Of a DNA stretch of 64,000 bases, positions 36,464 through 44,967 are shown piece by piece. The stretch spans positions 1 to 64,000 of the forward strand of contig CAIKEH010000029.1 in the NCBI GenBank assembly GCA_903826405.1, given 5' to 3'. How positions within the stretch are numbered: position 1 is the stretch's first letter; the number at the start of each line of letters is the position of its first letter. Origin of the DNA: an uncultured bacterium. GTDB lineage: Bacteria > Bacteroidota > Bacteroidia > Chitinophagales > Chitinophagaceae. The notes below the pieces were generated by a model. It was not told where the DNA came from. It did not search any database and saw nothing but the letters and a program-made list of their open reading frames with translations. The position numbers were made by a program, and so were the translations under genes.

Positions 36464-37738
36464 ATGACCCTACAATCGTCATTCCTCAAGATCCCATATC
36501 GTCACAGGACATTGGCGATTCTCTGTTCACTGACCACACTCACATACATGGACAGAATATGCATATCCATTGTCGGGGTCAGGATGAAATCAGATCTCCA
36601 ATTGAACAATGAACAATTCGGTTGGGTGCTGGCGGCTTTTGCACTTGCTTATGCTCTATTTGAGATCCCCTCTGGCATGCTGGGGGATCGCATCGGCCCG
36701 AGAAAGGTCTTCATAAGGATAGTGATCTTCTGGTCTATTTTCACGGCAATCACGGGCCTCGTCAATGGGCTGATCTCTTTACTTTTGGTCAGATTCCTTT
36801 TTGGAATGGGAGAATCAGGAACGTATCCCAACTCCATATTGGTAGTATCCAGATGGTTCCCTGTTAAAGAAACAGGCAAAGCGTTATCCTGGGTTGGAAT
36901 AGGATCCCAACTGGGATCCGCAATCGCACCATTGATCATTGTCCCATTAGCCATACGATACGGATGGAGGATACCCTTTTTCGTTTTAGCAGGCATAGGA
37001 ATCCTGTGGGTACGGATATGCACATCGTGGTTCCGGGATTTTCCATCTGAAATGAGGTCGATGCCAGAGGAAGAAAAATCATGGATAGAAAGAAATTGTC
37101 ATCATGATATCCACCAGGCGCAGGTACCCTGGAAGAAGATATTTCTGAATAGCACTTTATGGCCCTTGATGTTAATGTATTTCTGTTGCCAATGGGCAAA
37201 TTATTTCTTCATCGCCTGGATGCCCGTATATCTCCAGGAAGGCAGGGGGTTTTCTGAACACTCCATGAAAACCATAATGTCTTCCTTGTTCGCTGTTGGC
37301 ATCACTGGATTCCTCATAGGTGGGGCTTCAGGTGACAGGTTCATCAGCAAATTCGGACTGAAAAAGGGTAGGAGGACAACCGGAATACTTGGCCTGGGCA
37401 TGTGCAGCATCTTGTTGATGACCGCTGCATTGACTTCAAATAATATGGTAACTGCTGTGTGTCTGATTGGAGCAAATTTCTCATTTTCCTTCTCTGTAAT
37501 GACCTCTTACGCAGTTTGCGCTGATATCGGACGGAACAATGTTGGAACAGTCACCGGTGCGATGAATTTTTTTGGACAGATGGGAGCCTTCTTCCTGGCC
37601 ATCATATTCGGCAGAATCGTCCAAGTGACGCACCAATTCAATTATCCTATTTATCTTCTAGCTATAGTGATTCTGTCTGGATGTCTTTTATGGCTTGCCA
37701 TTGATCCTGAAAAATCATTACCAGTCGTTGAAAATTGA
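36464..37738 (+). CDS. MFS transporter, anion:cation symporter (ACS) type
   Basis: 424-residue inner membrane carrier with 12 predicted helices. Seen: helix 1 with YMDRICISIVG, helix 2, then the MFS signature loop GMLGDRIGPRKV, and the second-half equivalent GASGDRFISKFGLKKGRR. This pattern fits the ACS family, which imports organic acids such as hexuronates, glucarate or phthalate by proton symport. A TTG at 36362, overlapping the ATP-grasp stop, opens the frame 34 codons earlier, but that extension is Cys/Phe-rich and unlike any transporter start; the ATG at 36464 (MTLQSSFLKIPYRH) is preferred. Substrate unknown. Confidence 0.9.
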   Translation: MTLQSSFLKIPYRHRTLAILCSLTTLTYMDRICISIVGVRMKSDLQLNNEQFGWVLAAFALAYALFEIPSGMLGDRIGPRKVFIRIVIFWSIFTAITGLVNGLISLLLVRFLFGMGESGTYPNSILVVSRWFPVKETGKALSWVGIGSQLGSAIAPLIIVPLAIRYGWRIPFFVLAGIGILWVRICTSWFRDFPSEMRSMPEEEKSWIERNCHHDIHQAQVPWKKIFLNSTLWPLMLMYFCCQWANYFFIAWMPVYLQEGRGFSEHSMKTIMSSLFAVGITGFLIGGASGDRFISKFGLKKGRRTTGILGLGMCSILLMTAALTSNNMVTAVCLIGANFSFSFSVMTSYAVCADIGRNNVGTVTGAMNFFGQMGAFFLAIIFGRIVQVTHQFNYPIYLLAIVILSGCLLWLAIDPEKSLPVVEN

Positions 37739-37923
37739 TTCAAATACGGAATGCCCATGTTTTTCGACCCCAATCCAACAACTCCCATGAACTTACACGA
37801 CCTTTATGCTCATTCTTTGGGCCATGCAATAGCCCATTCAAACCTGGAGTCCGGGTCGATGTCCGGTTTCCACTCTGTATCAAAATCCCAATTCCCTCGA
37901 ACAATAGACTTTTAGATCTGCAG

Positions 37924-38589
37924 ATGAAAGCGTTCCGATTGTTCTACATCAGCCTGCTCATCAGCTTCCTTGGTACCCTTCCGATGGGTACGCTCAACAC
38001 GGCTGTACTACAGATATCCATAAGCGATGGCATACAGGCGGCACTGTATTTTTCCACGGGAGCCCTGCTAGTAGAAGTGTTCATGGTCAGAATGTCATTG
38101 ATCGCGATGAAATGGATATTCGGGCATAAAGTTTTATTGCGGACGTTGGAATGGCTACCGATAATCATCATCTTATGCCTGGCTGCGGGGAATATTTTTG
38201 CTGCGATCCAGCCGAACAATCATAAGAACATCATCCTATCGCATACCATACACCATTTTTGGCTGGGTGTCGGCATGAGTTTTGTCAATCCCATGCAGAT
38301 CCCCTTTTGGTTTGGCTGGAGCAAGGTACTCTTGGACCGCGGTATTTTAGGCCATCAGCCATCCGACAGGTATGTATACATCACCGGAATAGGGTTGGGG
38401 ACCTTTTTGGGGAACGCTGTTTTCATATGGGGAGGACGGCTCTTGGTGGAGAAACTGAATGCCGATCAGCATGTTTTGAATTGGGTGATCGGCGGTATAT
38501 TCGCTATCACTGCGATGATTCAAATCATAAAGATGATCCGGCATGATGACCCTATTTCCAAAATGGAGGACAATATCAATCCAAAATAA
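37924..38589 (+). CDS. LysE-type translocator
   Basis: Small inner membrane exporter-like protein of 221 residues with about six helices. Seen: FLGTLPMGTLNTAVLQISISDGIQAALYFSTGA, the N-terminal pattern of the LysE/RhtB superfamily with its Pro-x-Gly pair in helix 1, and the paired NPMQIPFWFGWSKVL region in the second half. Members export amino acids or related small solutes. A TTG at 37735 extends the frame 63 codons upstream, overlapping the MFS stop, but that stretch has no hydrophobic or conserved pattern; the ATG at 37924 gives a proper first helix. Substrate unknown. Confidence 0.78.
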   Translation: MKAFRLFYISLLISFLGTLPMGTLNTAVLQISISDGIQAALYFSTGALLVEVFMVRMSLIAMKWIFGHKVLLRTLEWLPIIIILCLAAGNIFAAIQPNNHKNIILSHTIHHFWLGVGMSFVNPMQIPFWFGWSKVLLDRGILGHQPSDRYVYITGIGLGTFLGNAVFIWGGRLLVEKLNADQHVLNWVIGGIFAITAMIQIIKMIRHDDPISKMEDNINPK

Positions 38590-38667
38590 TGGGTTGACCA
38601 TCATGCGGAATTCATAATTTCACCCTTGACAGGACAACTCCTTGACCTCATCTTAACACCATCCCCA

Positions 38668-39159
38668 ATGAGCCTTGATATATTGCGTCAGGAATTCCTT
38701 GACGAAGCTGCGAAAACCCGAAAAATGCTTTCCGCAATCCCGGAAAATTCGATCGATTGGAGGCCTCACGTGAAATCGTCGACTCTTGGCCAACTGGCCA
38801 TGCATGTGGCGAACAATCCTGTTTGGATAACGGTGATTCTGGATTCACAGGAATATGATTTCAATGACCGGCTGGAACCAGCTCCGAAACCGGATTCAAA
38901 AAATATCATCCTTGATCATTTCGAGAAAAGGATATCCGAGAGCATGAAAAGTTTGGATAAAATTACTGTGGGTGAACTGGACAAACTTTGGACCTGCCGT
39001 CAGGGAGACAAGATCTATTTCAGCATATCCAAGGAGGCGGCCATACGAAGTTTCACCATGAATCACTTGATCCATCATCGTGGACAACTCTCCGTCTATC
39101 TACGGTTATTGGACATACCGGTTCCCGGGATGTACGGTCCCAGTGGAGATGGGATCTGA
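38668..39159 (+). CDS. DinB-like four-helix metalloprotein
   Basis: 163 residues. DinB/YfiT-like four-helix bundle with the usual three histidines: one in MHVANNP (about 46) and two in MNHLIHHRGQLSVYLRLL (about 131-135), which bind a divalent metal. Family members are bacillithiol or mycothiol-type thiol transferases or have no known role; the true activity here is unknown. The TTG at 38626 is an earlier in-frame option, but MSLDILRQEF at 38668 matches where helix 1 begins. Last of the plus-strand run, convergent with the iron-sulfur gene (7 nt gap). A second DinB-like protein is encoded at 53888-54403. Confidence 0.83.
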   Translation: MSLDILRQEFLDEAAKTRKMLSAIPENSIDWRPHVKSSTLGQLAMHVANNPVWITVILDSQEYDFNDRLEPAPKPDSKNIILDHFEKRISESMKSLDKITVGELDKLWTCRQGDKIYFSISKEAAIRSFTMNHLIHHRGQLSVYLRLLDIPVPGMYGPSGDGI

Positions 39160-39166
39160 GCGCATA

Positions 39167-40492
39167 TCAGGGCATGTCCTTTGTCCAGAGATCCCGATCA
39201 TCAGGAGAGAATTTCCAAGGCGCGAAATTATTCTCAATATTACCGAACATAGCATTCCATTCCTGAGGGGCATTGCTTTGTTCCATGATCAGGTAACGAC
39301 GTAACTGAATAATAATATCAAGCGGACTGATACTCACCGGACACTCCTGCACACAAGCATTGCAGGTTGTACAAGCGCGCAATGCTTCCAGGGGTATGTA
39401 GTCACCAAGTAAACTACGACCATCATCTTTGAATGAACCGTTGATTCGGATGTTTTCACCCACAACTTCCAGACGGTCCCGGGTGTCCATCATGATCTTC
39501 CTCGGTGATAATGATTTCCCGGTCAGGCTGGCCGGACAAGCAGCAGTACAACGACCACATTCGGTGCAACTGTATGCATCCAAAAGATTATGCCAGCTGA
39601 GGTCCATAACATCTTTGGCACCGAAACTCTTAGGTGTTTCAGCTGAGCCACCTGCAGGTATAAGATCTGGTTGCATAGAATAGATCACTTCCTGTTGAAC
39701 CTCCTTCATATTGGTCATAGCCCCTGCAGGTTTGATCCGGGCATAATAGGCATTGGGGAAAGCCAATAGAATGTGCAGATGTTTTGACCAGGGCAGGTAG
39801 TTCAGAAAGGCAAGAATGCCCAAAATATGCAGCCACCAGGCGGCCCTCTCCACTATCACTAAAGAAGGACTGCTCAAGGCAGCCAGAAAGGGGTTGACAT
39901 GTCTGGACACCATGAAATCTCCAGTGAGATGATCCCCGAAATGACCATAACCCCTAGATTGGAGCAGTGTATCGGCCGAATTCATCAGGAGAAAAAAGGC
40001 CATCAGTACGATCTCCGTAACCAGAATGACATTCGCATCGTTTCGGGGCCAACCGTCAAGTTCAGAGTTGGAGAATCGGCTCAAGCGGAGGACATTCCTT
40101 CTGAATAGAAAAACGACACAGGAAAGCAGTACCAATAGGGCTAAGCATTCAAAAGCATTGATCAACAACGGATAAAGATTCCCCAGAGGTACAGAAAAGA
40201 TCCGATGGGTTCCCAGAATTCCGTCCAGGACGATCTCGAGGACTTCGATATTAATGATTATGAAGCCGACATAAACCACTAAATGGAGCAGGGCCACAAA
40301 GGGCTTCCGAAACATCTTTTTTTGCCCCAAAGCGAGCAGGAATACATTACGCCATCTTTCTGCGGGTTGGCCTGGCAGATCCTCTTCCTTTCCGAGAAGG
40401 ATGTTCCTCCTGATCTCTGTGATTTTTCTTCCGAAGGTCCATATTGCCACCGCAACCAATACCGAAAAAAGCAACTGTTGTAATATTGCCAT
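39167..40492 (-). CDS. Membrane-bound iron-sulfur oxidoreductase subunit with two [4Fe-4S] sites (HdrD/NarI-like)
   Basis: 441 residues. The N-terminal 270 residues hold about five to six membrane helices in the style of the cytochrome b subunit of nitrate/heterodisulfide reductases (segments near 6-22, 62-90, 105-130, 155-175, 215-240). The C-terminal part carries two ferredoxin-type clusters: C309, C312, C315, C319 (CTECGRCTAAC) and C374, C377, C380, C384 (CTTCNACVQEC). In many Bacteroidota it is encoded right before the CCG-domain protein to form a membrane electron-transfer complex; here that partner lies at 34264-35043. The physiological donor and acceptor are unknown. Confidence 0.87.
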   Translation of the reverse strand: MAILQQLLFSVLVAVAIWTFGRKITEIRRNILLGKEEDLPGQPAERWRNVFLLALGQKKMFRKPFVALLHLVVYVGFIIINIEVLEIVLDGILGTHRIFSVPLGNLYPLLINAFECLALLVLLSCVVFLFRRNVLRLSRFSNSELDGWPRNDANVILVTEIVLMAFFLLMNSADTLLQSRGYGHFGDHLTGDFMVSRHVNPFLAALSSPSLVIVERAAWWLHILGILAFLNYLPWSKHLHILLAFPNAYYARIKPAGAMTNMKEVQQEVIYSMQPDLIPAGGSAETPKSFGAKDVMDLSWHNLLDAYSCTECGRCTAACPASLTGKSLSPRKIMMDTRDRLEVVGENIRINGSFKDDGRSLLGDYIPLEALRACTTCNACVQECPVSISPLDIIIQLRRYLIMEQSNAPQEWNAMFGNIENNFAPWKFSPDDRDLWTKDMP

Positions 40493-40558
40493 AAGAGTTG
40501 TCTTGCAATCACTAAATTACGGGCATAAACCGAAGCATTAAAGAGCCAAATCCCAGAT

Positions 40559-41065
40559 ATGGAAAAAAAGTGCATCCTCAGTGCAGAACTCGCCGCGATG
40601 AAACTCAGGCGAATGGCCTATGAGATCATGGAACACAACCCCGACGCCAGTGCCATAACGATCGCCGGCATTCAAGGGAACGGCGTTTACGTTGCTGGTC
40701 AGGTCGCAGACCTGTTACGGTCCATTTCCTCCCTGAAAGTGGAAACGCTTATCGTACTCATGGATAAAACAGACCCCCTGAAAGTTCAATTGTCAGAACC
40801 CGTGTCCATCGATGGAAAGATCATCGTACTGGTAGATGACGTATCCAATAGTGGGAAGGTCCTTCTTTATGCGTTGAAACCTTTTCTGGAAGGTTATCCT
40901 AAAAAGATTCAAACGCTTGTACTTCTGGAACGAAGCCATAAGACTTACCCGATCCATCCGGATTATGTTGGACTTTCACTTTCGACGATGTTGAAAGAGA
41001 ACATTTCCGTCGAGATCGTAAATGGTCAGGTTGACAGTGCTTGGCTTGAGGAACCGAACCTTTGA
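40559..41065 (+). CDS. Phosphoribosyltransferase-fold protein (PyrR-like)
   Basis: 168 residues, type I phosphoribosyltransferase fold. Seen: GIQGNGVYVAGQVA (36-50) near the pyrophosphate loop and the PRPP-binding signature VLVDDVSNSGKVL (90-102) with acidic pair D93/D94. Similar to PyrR or the short uracil/hypoxanthine transferases; nucleobase specificity and any regulatory RNA binding cannot be judged. Divergent from the iron-sulfur gene (66 nt) and convergent with the next gene (5 nt). Confidence 0.82.
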   Translation: MEKKCILSAELAAMKLRRMAYEIMEHNPDASAITIAGIQGNGVYVAGQVADLLRSISSLKVETLIVLMDKTDPLKVQLSEPVSIDGKIIVLVDDVSNSGKVLLYALKPFLEGYPKKIQTLVLLERSHKTYPIHPDYVGLSLSTMLKENISVEIVNGQVDSAWLEEPNL

Positions 41066-41070
41066 ACCTT

Positions 41071-42054
41071 TCAAAAATAGAGTGGATACAGATGGAATCC
41101 ATCCTTGCCGGAATATTCTATGGCTGGTGCCGGGATCTTCACAAGGTTGAATATGGAGAATACGGTCTTGAGTACCTTGTTTCGGGTTTTGATTCTATTG
41201 AGGTCCACGTCTGCGGACAGAAAGAATCGCCTGTATCTTTTTATGTCTGATCTGTCTATAGGCTCACCTAAAGGCCCGGTCCATTTGTTCTCTCGACCAC
41301 CCAGCATTACCCGGGCTCCATATCCGATTGAAAGGCAAAACCAGTTTGGTATCCGACTGGCAGGAAAGATATCGTGAAGGTTCATAGTCAACCAATAGGT
41401 TTGGCTATTGTAATCCTTGAGTAATTTTTCCGGTACCGTTTTGCCAAAAAGATCATCCGATCTCTGCTTGATATCCGTGCTATAAGAGTAGGGTAAAAAA
41501 CTGTATTTGATCTGGAATGTTTGTTTATGCCAAGCCAATTCCTGAAAAGTAAATAAAGACGCCCCGGTGATGTTCATCAGCATATCGCCAGTACTGAAGC
41601 CCCATTTTGAGGAAAACCCGTCCAGGATCTCTATGGCACTCATATAGGCAATACCTGTAATACCACCAATGATAGCGGCCTTTTTATCTCCGATACCAGC
41701 CCATTTCCAGAGCCCCCCGGACAACCTGCTGAGTTGATATGAGGTCCAAAGATGTCCGATCTTATCCATCTGCTGCCATTCTCCCCAATCATTGAAAAAA
41801 TGGAAATCCGTTCTTGGGTAATCCGAATACCATGCTTTATCAAGTCCTATATAAGTTCCTACCCAAACAGAAGCTTCTGTGGCTCCAACAACCCATTTCC
41901 TTCCAGGATGTTCGGGTGTAATCCCTTTCACGAAATATGGGGACGAAATAATGGAATCCTGATAGAGGCTGTTTAAACTCGACTGGCCATCAGTTTGAAA
42001 AAAGGCCAGCAGCAAAATCAGTAATATGTAAAATTTTAAATTCAAAATGACCAC
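41071..42054 (-). CDS. DUF2279-family exported protein
   Basis: 327 residues. A signal peptide (1-23, ending TDGQ) precedes a domain with GATEASVWVGTYIGLDKAWYSDYPRTDFHFFNDWGEWQQMDK-like spacing (about 55-100), the pattern of DUF2279, whose members are thought to be envelope lipoproteins or periplasmic proteins. It continues with LSGGLWKW, SAIEILDGFSSKWGFSTGDMLMNI and a C-terminal half rich in aromatic residues. Function is unknown. It is divergent from the phospho-sugar mutase and convergent with the phosphoribosyltransferase. Confidence 0.75.
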   Translation of the reverse strand: MVILNLKFYILLILLLAFFQTDGQSSLNSLYQDSIISSPYFVKGITPEHPGRKWVVGATEASVWVGTYIGLDKAWYSDYPRTDFHFFNDWGEWQQMDKIGHLWTSYQLSRLSGGLWKWAGIGDKKAAIIGGITGIAYMSAIEILDGFSSKWGFSTGDMLMNITGASLFTFQELAWHKQTFQIKYSFLPYSYSTDIKQRSDDLFGKTVPEKLLKDYNSQTYWLTMNLHDIFPASRIPNWFCLSIGYGARVMLGGRENKWTGPLGEPIDRSDIKRYRRFFLSADVDLNRIKTRNKVLKTVFSIFNLVKIPAPAIEYSGKDGFHLYPLYF

Positions 42055-42189
42055 TAAATTAACGATTCAATCAAAACCTTTGTTGCACATTTGAGAAAGA
42101 GATGGTTGACGTTTCCAAAAATGGATAGCTATTTCCCATTTTTTCAATAATATTATATCTTGAGCCTGATCAATACTTAAATCCCTAAT

Positions 42190-43914
42190 ATGACGGATAC
42201 GATCTTTCGTACACGAGCAGAGGAATGGCTGAACGTCAGCTATGACAAGGCCACTCAGGAGGAGGTCCAAAGGATGTTGGACGGCGATCCCAAGGAACTG
42301 GCGGATGCCTTTTACCGGAATCTCGAATTCGGCACAGGTGGGTTGAGGGGCCTAATGGGAGTAGGGACCAATCGCATTAACAGATATACGATCGGCATGG
42401 CCACACAGGGATATGCCAATTATCTTAAAAAATCCATAAGTGGGGAGATCAGGGTGGCCATTGCCCATGACAGCCGTAACAACAGTCGCAGTTTTGCGGA
42501 GATCACCGCAAATGTCATGGCAGCCAATGGCATAAAAGTCTTCCTTTTCGAGAGTATGCGTCCTACGCCAGAACTATCCTTTACGATACGGAAACTGCAA
42601 TGTCATGGAGGGGTTGTTTGTACTGCCTCCCACAATCCCAAAGAGTATAATGGATACAAAGCATATTGGAGTGATGGAGGCCAACTCGTTCCTCCTCATG
42701 ATAAAAATGTGATCGAAGAGGTGGATAAGATCGAGTCTGTAGATGCAGTGAAATGGAGTGGGGGCGAAACCAATATCAGAATCGTTGGTCAGGAAATGGA
42801 TGAAGCATATTATGAGATGGTCAAAAATCTCAGCGTCTACCCGGAGGTCATCCAGAAACAACATGATCTGAAGATAGTTTATACCCCCATTCATGGATCG
42901 GGGATCAAACTGGTGCCGGAGATCTTGAAGCGGTTCGGTTTTACTAAGGTTAGTTTAGTGGAGGAACAAATCATTCCTGATGGGAATTTCCCAACGGTCA
43001 TATATCCAAACCCAGAAGAAAGTGAGGCCATGAGCCTAGGATTGAAAAAAGCTAAACAGATCGATGCCGACATCCTTTTGGGAACAGATCCTGATGCAGA
43101 CAGGGTCGGAATCGGGGTCAAGGATGACAAGGGGAATTGGATACTGTTGAACGGAAATCAGACCGCTGTACTTGCATTCAACTATTTGATAGAGGCCCGG
43201 AAGGCCAAAGGCTTGTCCCGGAAAAACGATATGGTCATGAAAACCATCGTTACCACGGAACTGATCGACGATATAGCGGACCGGGAAGGTATCCATTGCT
43301 ATAACGTACTAACCGGATTCAAGTGGATAGCCGAACTCATCAAAGAAAAAGAGGGCAAGGAGAACTACATCATTGGAGGTGAGGAATCCTATGGACTATT
43401 GATCGGTGATCATTTGAGGGATAAGGATGCTGTCAGTGCCGTGGCATTGCTGTGTGAAATGGCAGCATATGAAAAAGACAAGGGAAGAAGTCTTTTTGAA
43501 AAGTTGGTGGATATCTATGTCAAATATGGCCTATACAGGGAACACTTACTATCCATAACCAAAAAAGGGATGGACGGGCAGCAACAGATCGCAAATATGA
43601 TGGAAAGGTTTCGAAATGAACCGCCCGCAAAGCTCAACGGATCCGAAGTAGTGCATCTCTTAGATTACGAAAAACGTGTTTCGCGTAATTTGATCAATGG
43701 GGAAAGTCATGAAATTGACCTTCCAAAGAGCAATGTTCTGCAATTCATACTTGCAGACGGAAGCAAGATCAGTGCAAGACCTTCGGGGACGGAACCCAAG
43801 ATCAAATTTTATTTCAGCGTTCGTACACCGCTGACAGACAAGGGATCTTTCGACTCCGCCTGGGAAGCTTTGGATGTAAGGATCAGAAACATCATCTCTG
43901 ACCTGAATCCTTGA
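42190..43914 (+). CDS. Phospho-sugar mutase (phosphoglucomutase/phosphomannomutase family)
   Basis: 574-residue cytosolic alpha-D-phosphohexomutase interconverting hexose-1- and hexose-6-phosphates. Seen: phosphoserine S147 in TASHNP, Mg-binding loop GTDPDADR with D300, D302 and D304, sugar-binding GGEESYG (about 397-403), and the phosphate-binding RPSGTEPKIKFYF near 529-540. The length and FGTGGLRG (about 47-54) match the long phosphoglucomutase/phosphopentomutase-like branch common in Bacteroidota and Firmicutes (PgcA type). Glucose versus mannose preference cannot be assigned. Followed by a bidirectional terminator. Confidence 0.94.
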   Translation: MTDTIFRTRAEEWLNVSYDKATQEEVQRMLDGDPKELADAFYRNLEFGTGGLRGLMGVGTNRINRYTIGMATQGYANYLKKSISGEIRVAIAHDSRNNSRSFAEITANVMAANGIKVFLFESMRPTPELSFTIRKLQCHGGVVCTASHNPKEYNGYKAYWSDGGQLVPPHDKNVIEEVDKIESVDAVKWSGGETNIRIVGQEMDEAYYEMVKNLSVYPEVIQKQHDLKIVYTPIHGSGIKLVPEILKRFGFTKVSLVEEQIIPDGNFPTVIYPNPEESEAMSLGLKKAKQIDADILLGTDPDADRVGIGVKDDKGNWILLNGNQTAVLAFNYLIEARKAKGLSRKNDMVMKTIVTTELIDDIADREGIHCYNVLTGFKWIAELIKEKEGKENYIIGGEESYGLLIGDHLRDKDAVSAVALLCEMAAYEKDKGRSLFEKLVDIYVKYGLYREHLLSITKKGMDGQQQIANMMERFRNEPPAKLNGSEVVHLLDYEKRVSRNLINGESHEIDLPKSNVLQFILADGSKISARPSGTEPKIKFYFSVRTPLTDKGSFDSAWEALDVRIRNIISDLNP

Positions 43915-43936
43915 AAGTGCCGAAAACGCATAAAAA

Positions 43937-43957
43937 AACCGGGCAAGCCCGGTTTTT
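43937..43957. terminator. Bidirectional intrinsic terminator
   Basis: AACCGGG and CCCGGTT arms around a CAAG loop, flanked by A7 on the left and T5 on the right. It serves both the phospho-sugar mutase (plus) and the LysM gene (minus), which converge here. Confidence 0.85.
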
Positions 43958-43974
43958 CATTAAATTGAGGTGGA

Positions 43975-44343
43975 TCAAGAAGGGATCCTAAGCTTTTGAC
44001 CGAGGAAGATTTTGTCAGGATCCTTGATGGTATCGCGATTCGCCTCGAAAATAGCCTTCCAATTGGTATTGAAATTCTTAGCGATCTTGCTCAGGTTGTC
44101 ACCTGCTTTTACCTCATACATCTGCTCTGCGCCTTCTGCTACTGAAATATTGAGTACCAGGTCACCGGAACGCATTTCCGGATCAATCTGACCGTAAAGA
44201 TCCCACAATTGCTTTTTGACCGATTCTGAGGGAGCTGTACCCGTAACATAAAGAACTTCGTCCTGTTCAGCAACGGTCAGGTCAGAAATTCCAGCACCTT
44301 GGGCCGCGTTAATGAGACCTTGATATTTGTCTTGCAATGCCAT
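43975..44343 (-). CDS. BON- and LysM-domain protein
   Basis: 122 residues. The N-terminal half (about 15-70, LTVAEQDEVLYVTGTAPSES ... VLNISVAEG) has the alternating pattern of a BON fold; the C-terminal half (about 75-121, YEVKAGDNLSKIAKNFNTNW ... IFLGQKLRIPS) is a canonical single LysM, which binds peptidoglycan or related glycans. Architecture resembles E. coli YgaU (Kbp). It has no signal peptide, and YgaU-like proteins act as potassium-binding cytosolic factors, so envelope location is uncertain. It is 21 nt downstream of the BON lipoprotein gene, same strand, and probably shares its transcript. Confidence 0.88.
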   Translation of the reverse strand: MALQDKYQGLINAAQGAGISDLTVAEQDEVLYVTGTAPSESVKKQLWDLYGQIDPEMRSGDLVLNISVAEGAEQMYEVKAGDNLSKIAKNFNTNWKAIFEANRDTIKDPDKIFLGQKLRIPS

Positions 44344-44364
44344 TTTGTATATGTTTTATGGATT

Positions 44365-44877
44365 TTAATTCAGGATCTTCATTTGGTTCAAAACTTTCTT
44401 GGGTTTAGCCTCATTGGCAACCTGCATCACCTTCACCAGATCAGATTTTTTGACATCGCCGGTCAGAGTGACTACTCCTGCCGATACGGTTGAGGTTATG
44501 CCTTTGATGCCTTTAGCTGCAAAAACCGAATCTACCATTTTGCGGAGCACATCATCAGGATTGATGATCACCGGAGGCGGAGGCGGGGGCAGGGTGATGT
44601 TGTTGACGACGGACTTCACTCCTTTGATGCCGGTCAAAGCGGCGGCAACTGCAGCTTTAGTGGCATCATCAGCAACTTGGCCCCCAAGTGTGACTATACC
44701 ATCCTTTACGTCTACCGTGAGGCCTTGAGCAACGGCACTGACCTTGGAAGTGACTGCTTCAGCAATCTTTGAGTCACTGGGTTTGCAAGCGGTGAAAAAA
44801 TAGGTTACCAGAAGTAGCATTCCTATGCCCTTCATGAATCTGGTTGAAAATTTCATATTTAATTTATTTGTTGTCAA
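44365..44877 (-). CDS. Two-BON-domain lipoprotein
   Basis: 170 residues. Signal peptide with lipobox FFTAC, lipidated cysteine at about 31, then two BON domains (about 37-92 and 106-168, the second with GVVTLTGDVKKSDLVKVM) linked by six prolines (PPPPPP). BON domains bind membranes, lipids or envelope stress ligands; tandem BON lipoproteins (OsmY/DolP-like) protect the envelope. Expressed just ahead of the BON-LysM gene. The high-GC repeat-like codons of the proline linker (GGC/GGA on the plus strand) are visible near 44570-44590. Exact function unknown. Confidence 0.88.
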   Translation of the reverse strand: MTTNKLNMKFSTRFMKGIGMLLLVTYFFTACKPSDSKIAEAVTSKVSAVAQGLTVDVKDGIVTLGGQVADDATKAAVAAALTGIKGVKSVVNNITLPPPPPPVIINPDDVLRKMVDSVFAAKGIKGITSTVSAGVVTLTGDVKKSDLVKVMQVANEAKPKKVLNQMKILN

Positions 44878-44967
44878 AGTAAGCGATTCCTCAATTTAGC
44901 CAAAAATTCAAGCCACTAAGTTTGTGAAAGATTATAAAATCAGTTAAGGAAAATTTAGTTTTGCGCA

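Noticed and set aside
37735-37923. TTG-initiated extension of the LysE-type protein
   Set aside because: 63 codons without hydrophobic pattern; first helix begins at the ATG at 37924.
44956-44963. TAGTTTTG as promoter of pcm
   Set aside because: 4 nt before the ATG, with the nearest TTTG 31 nt away; spacing does not fit.
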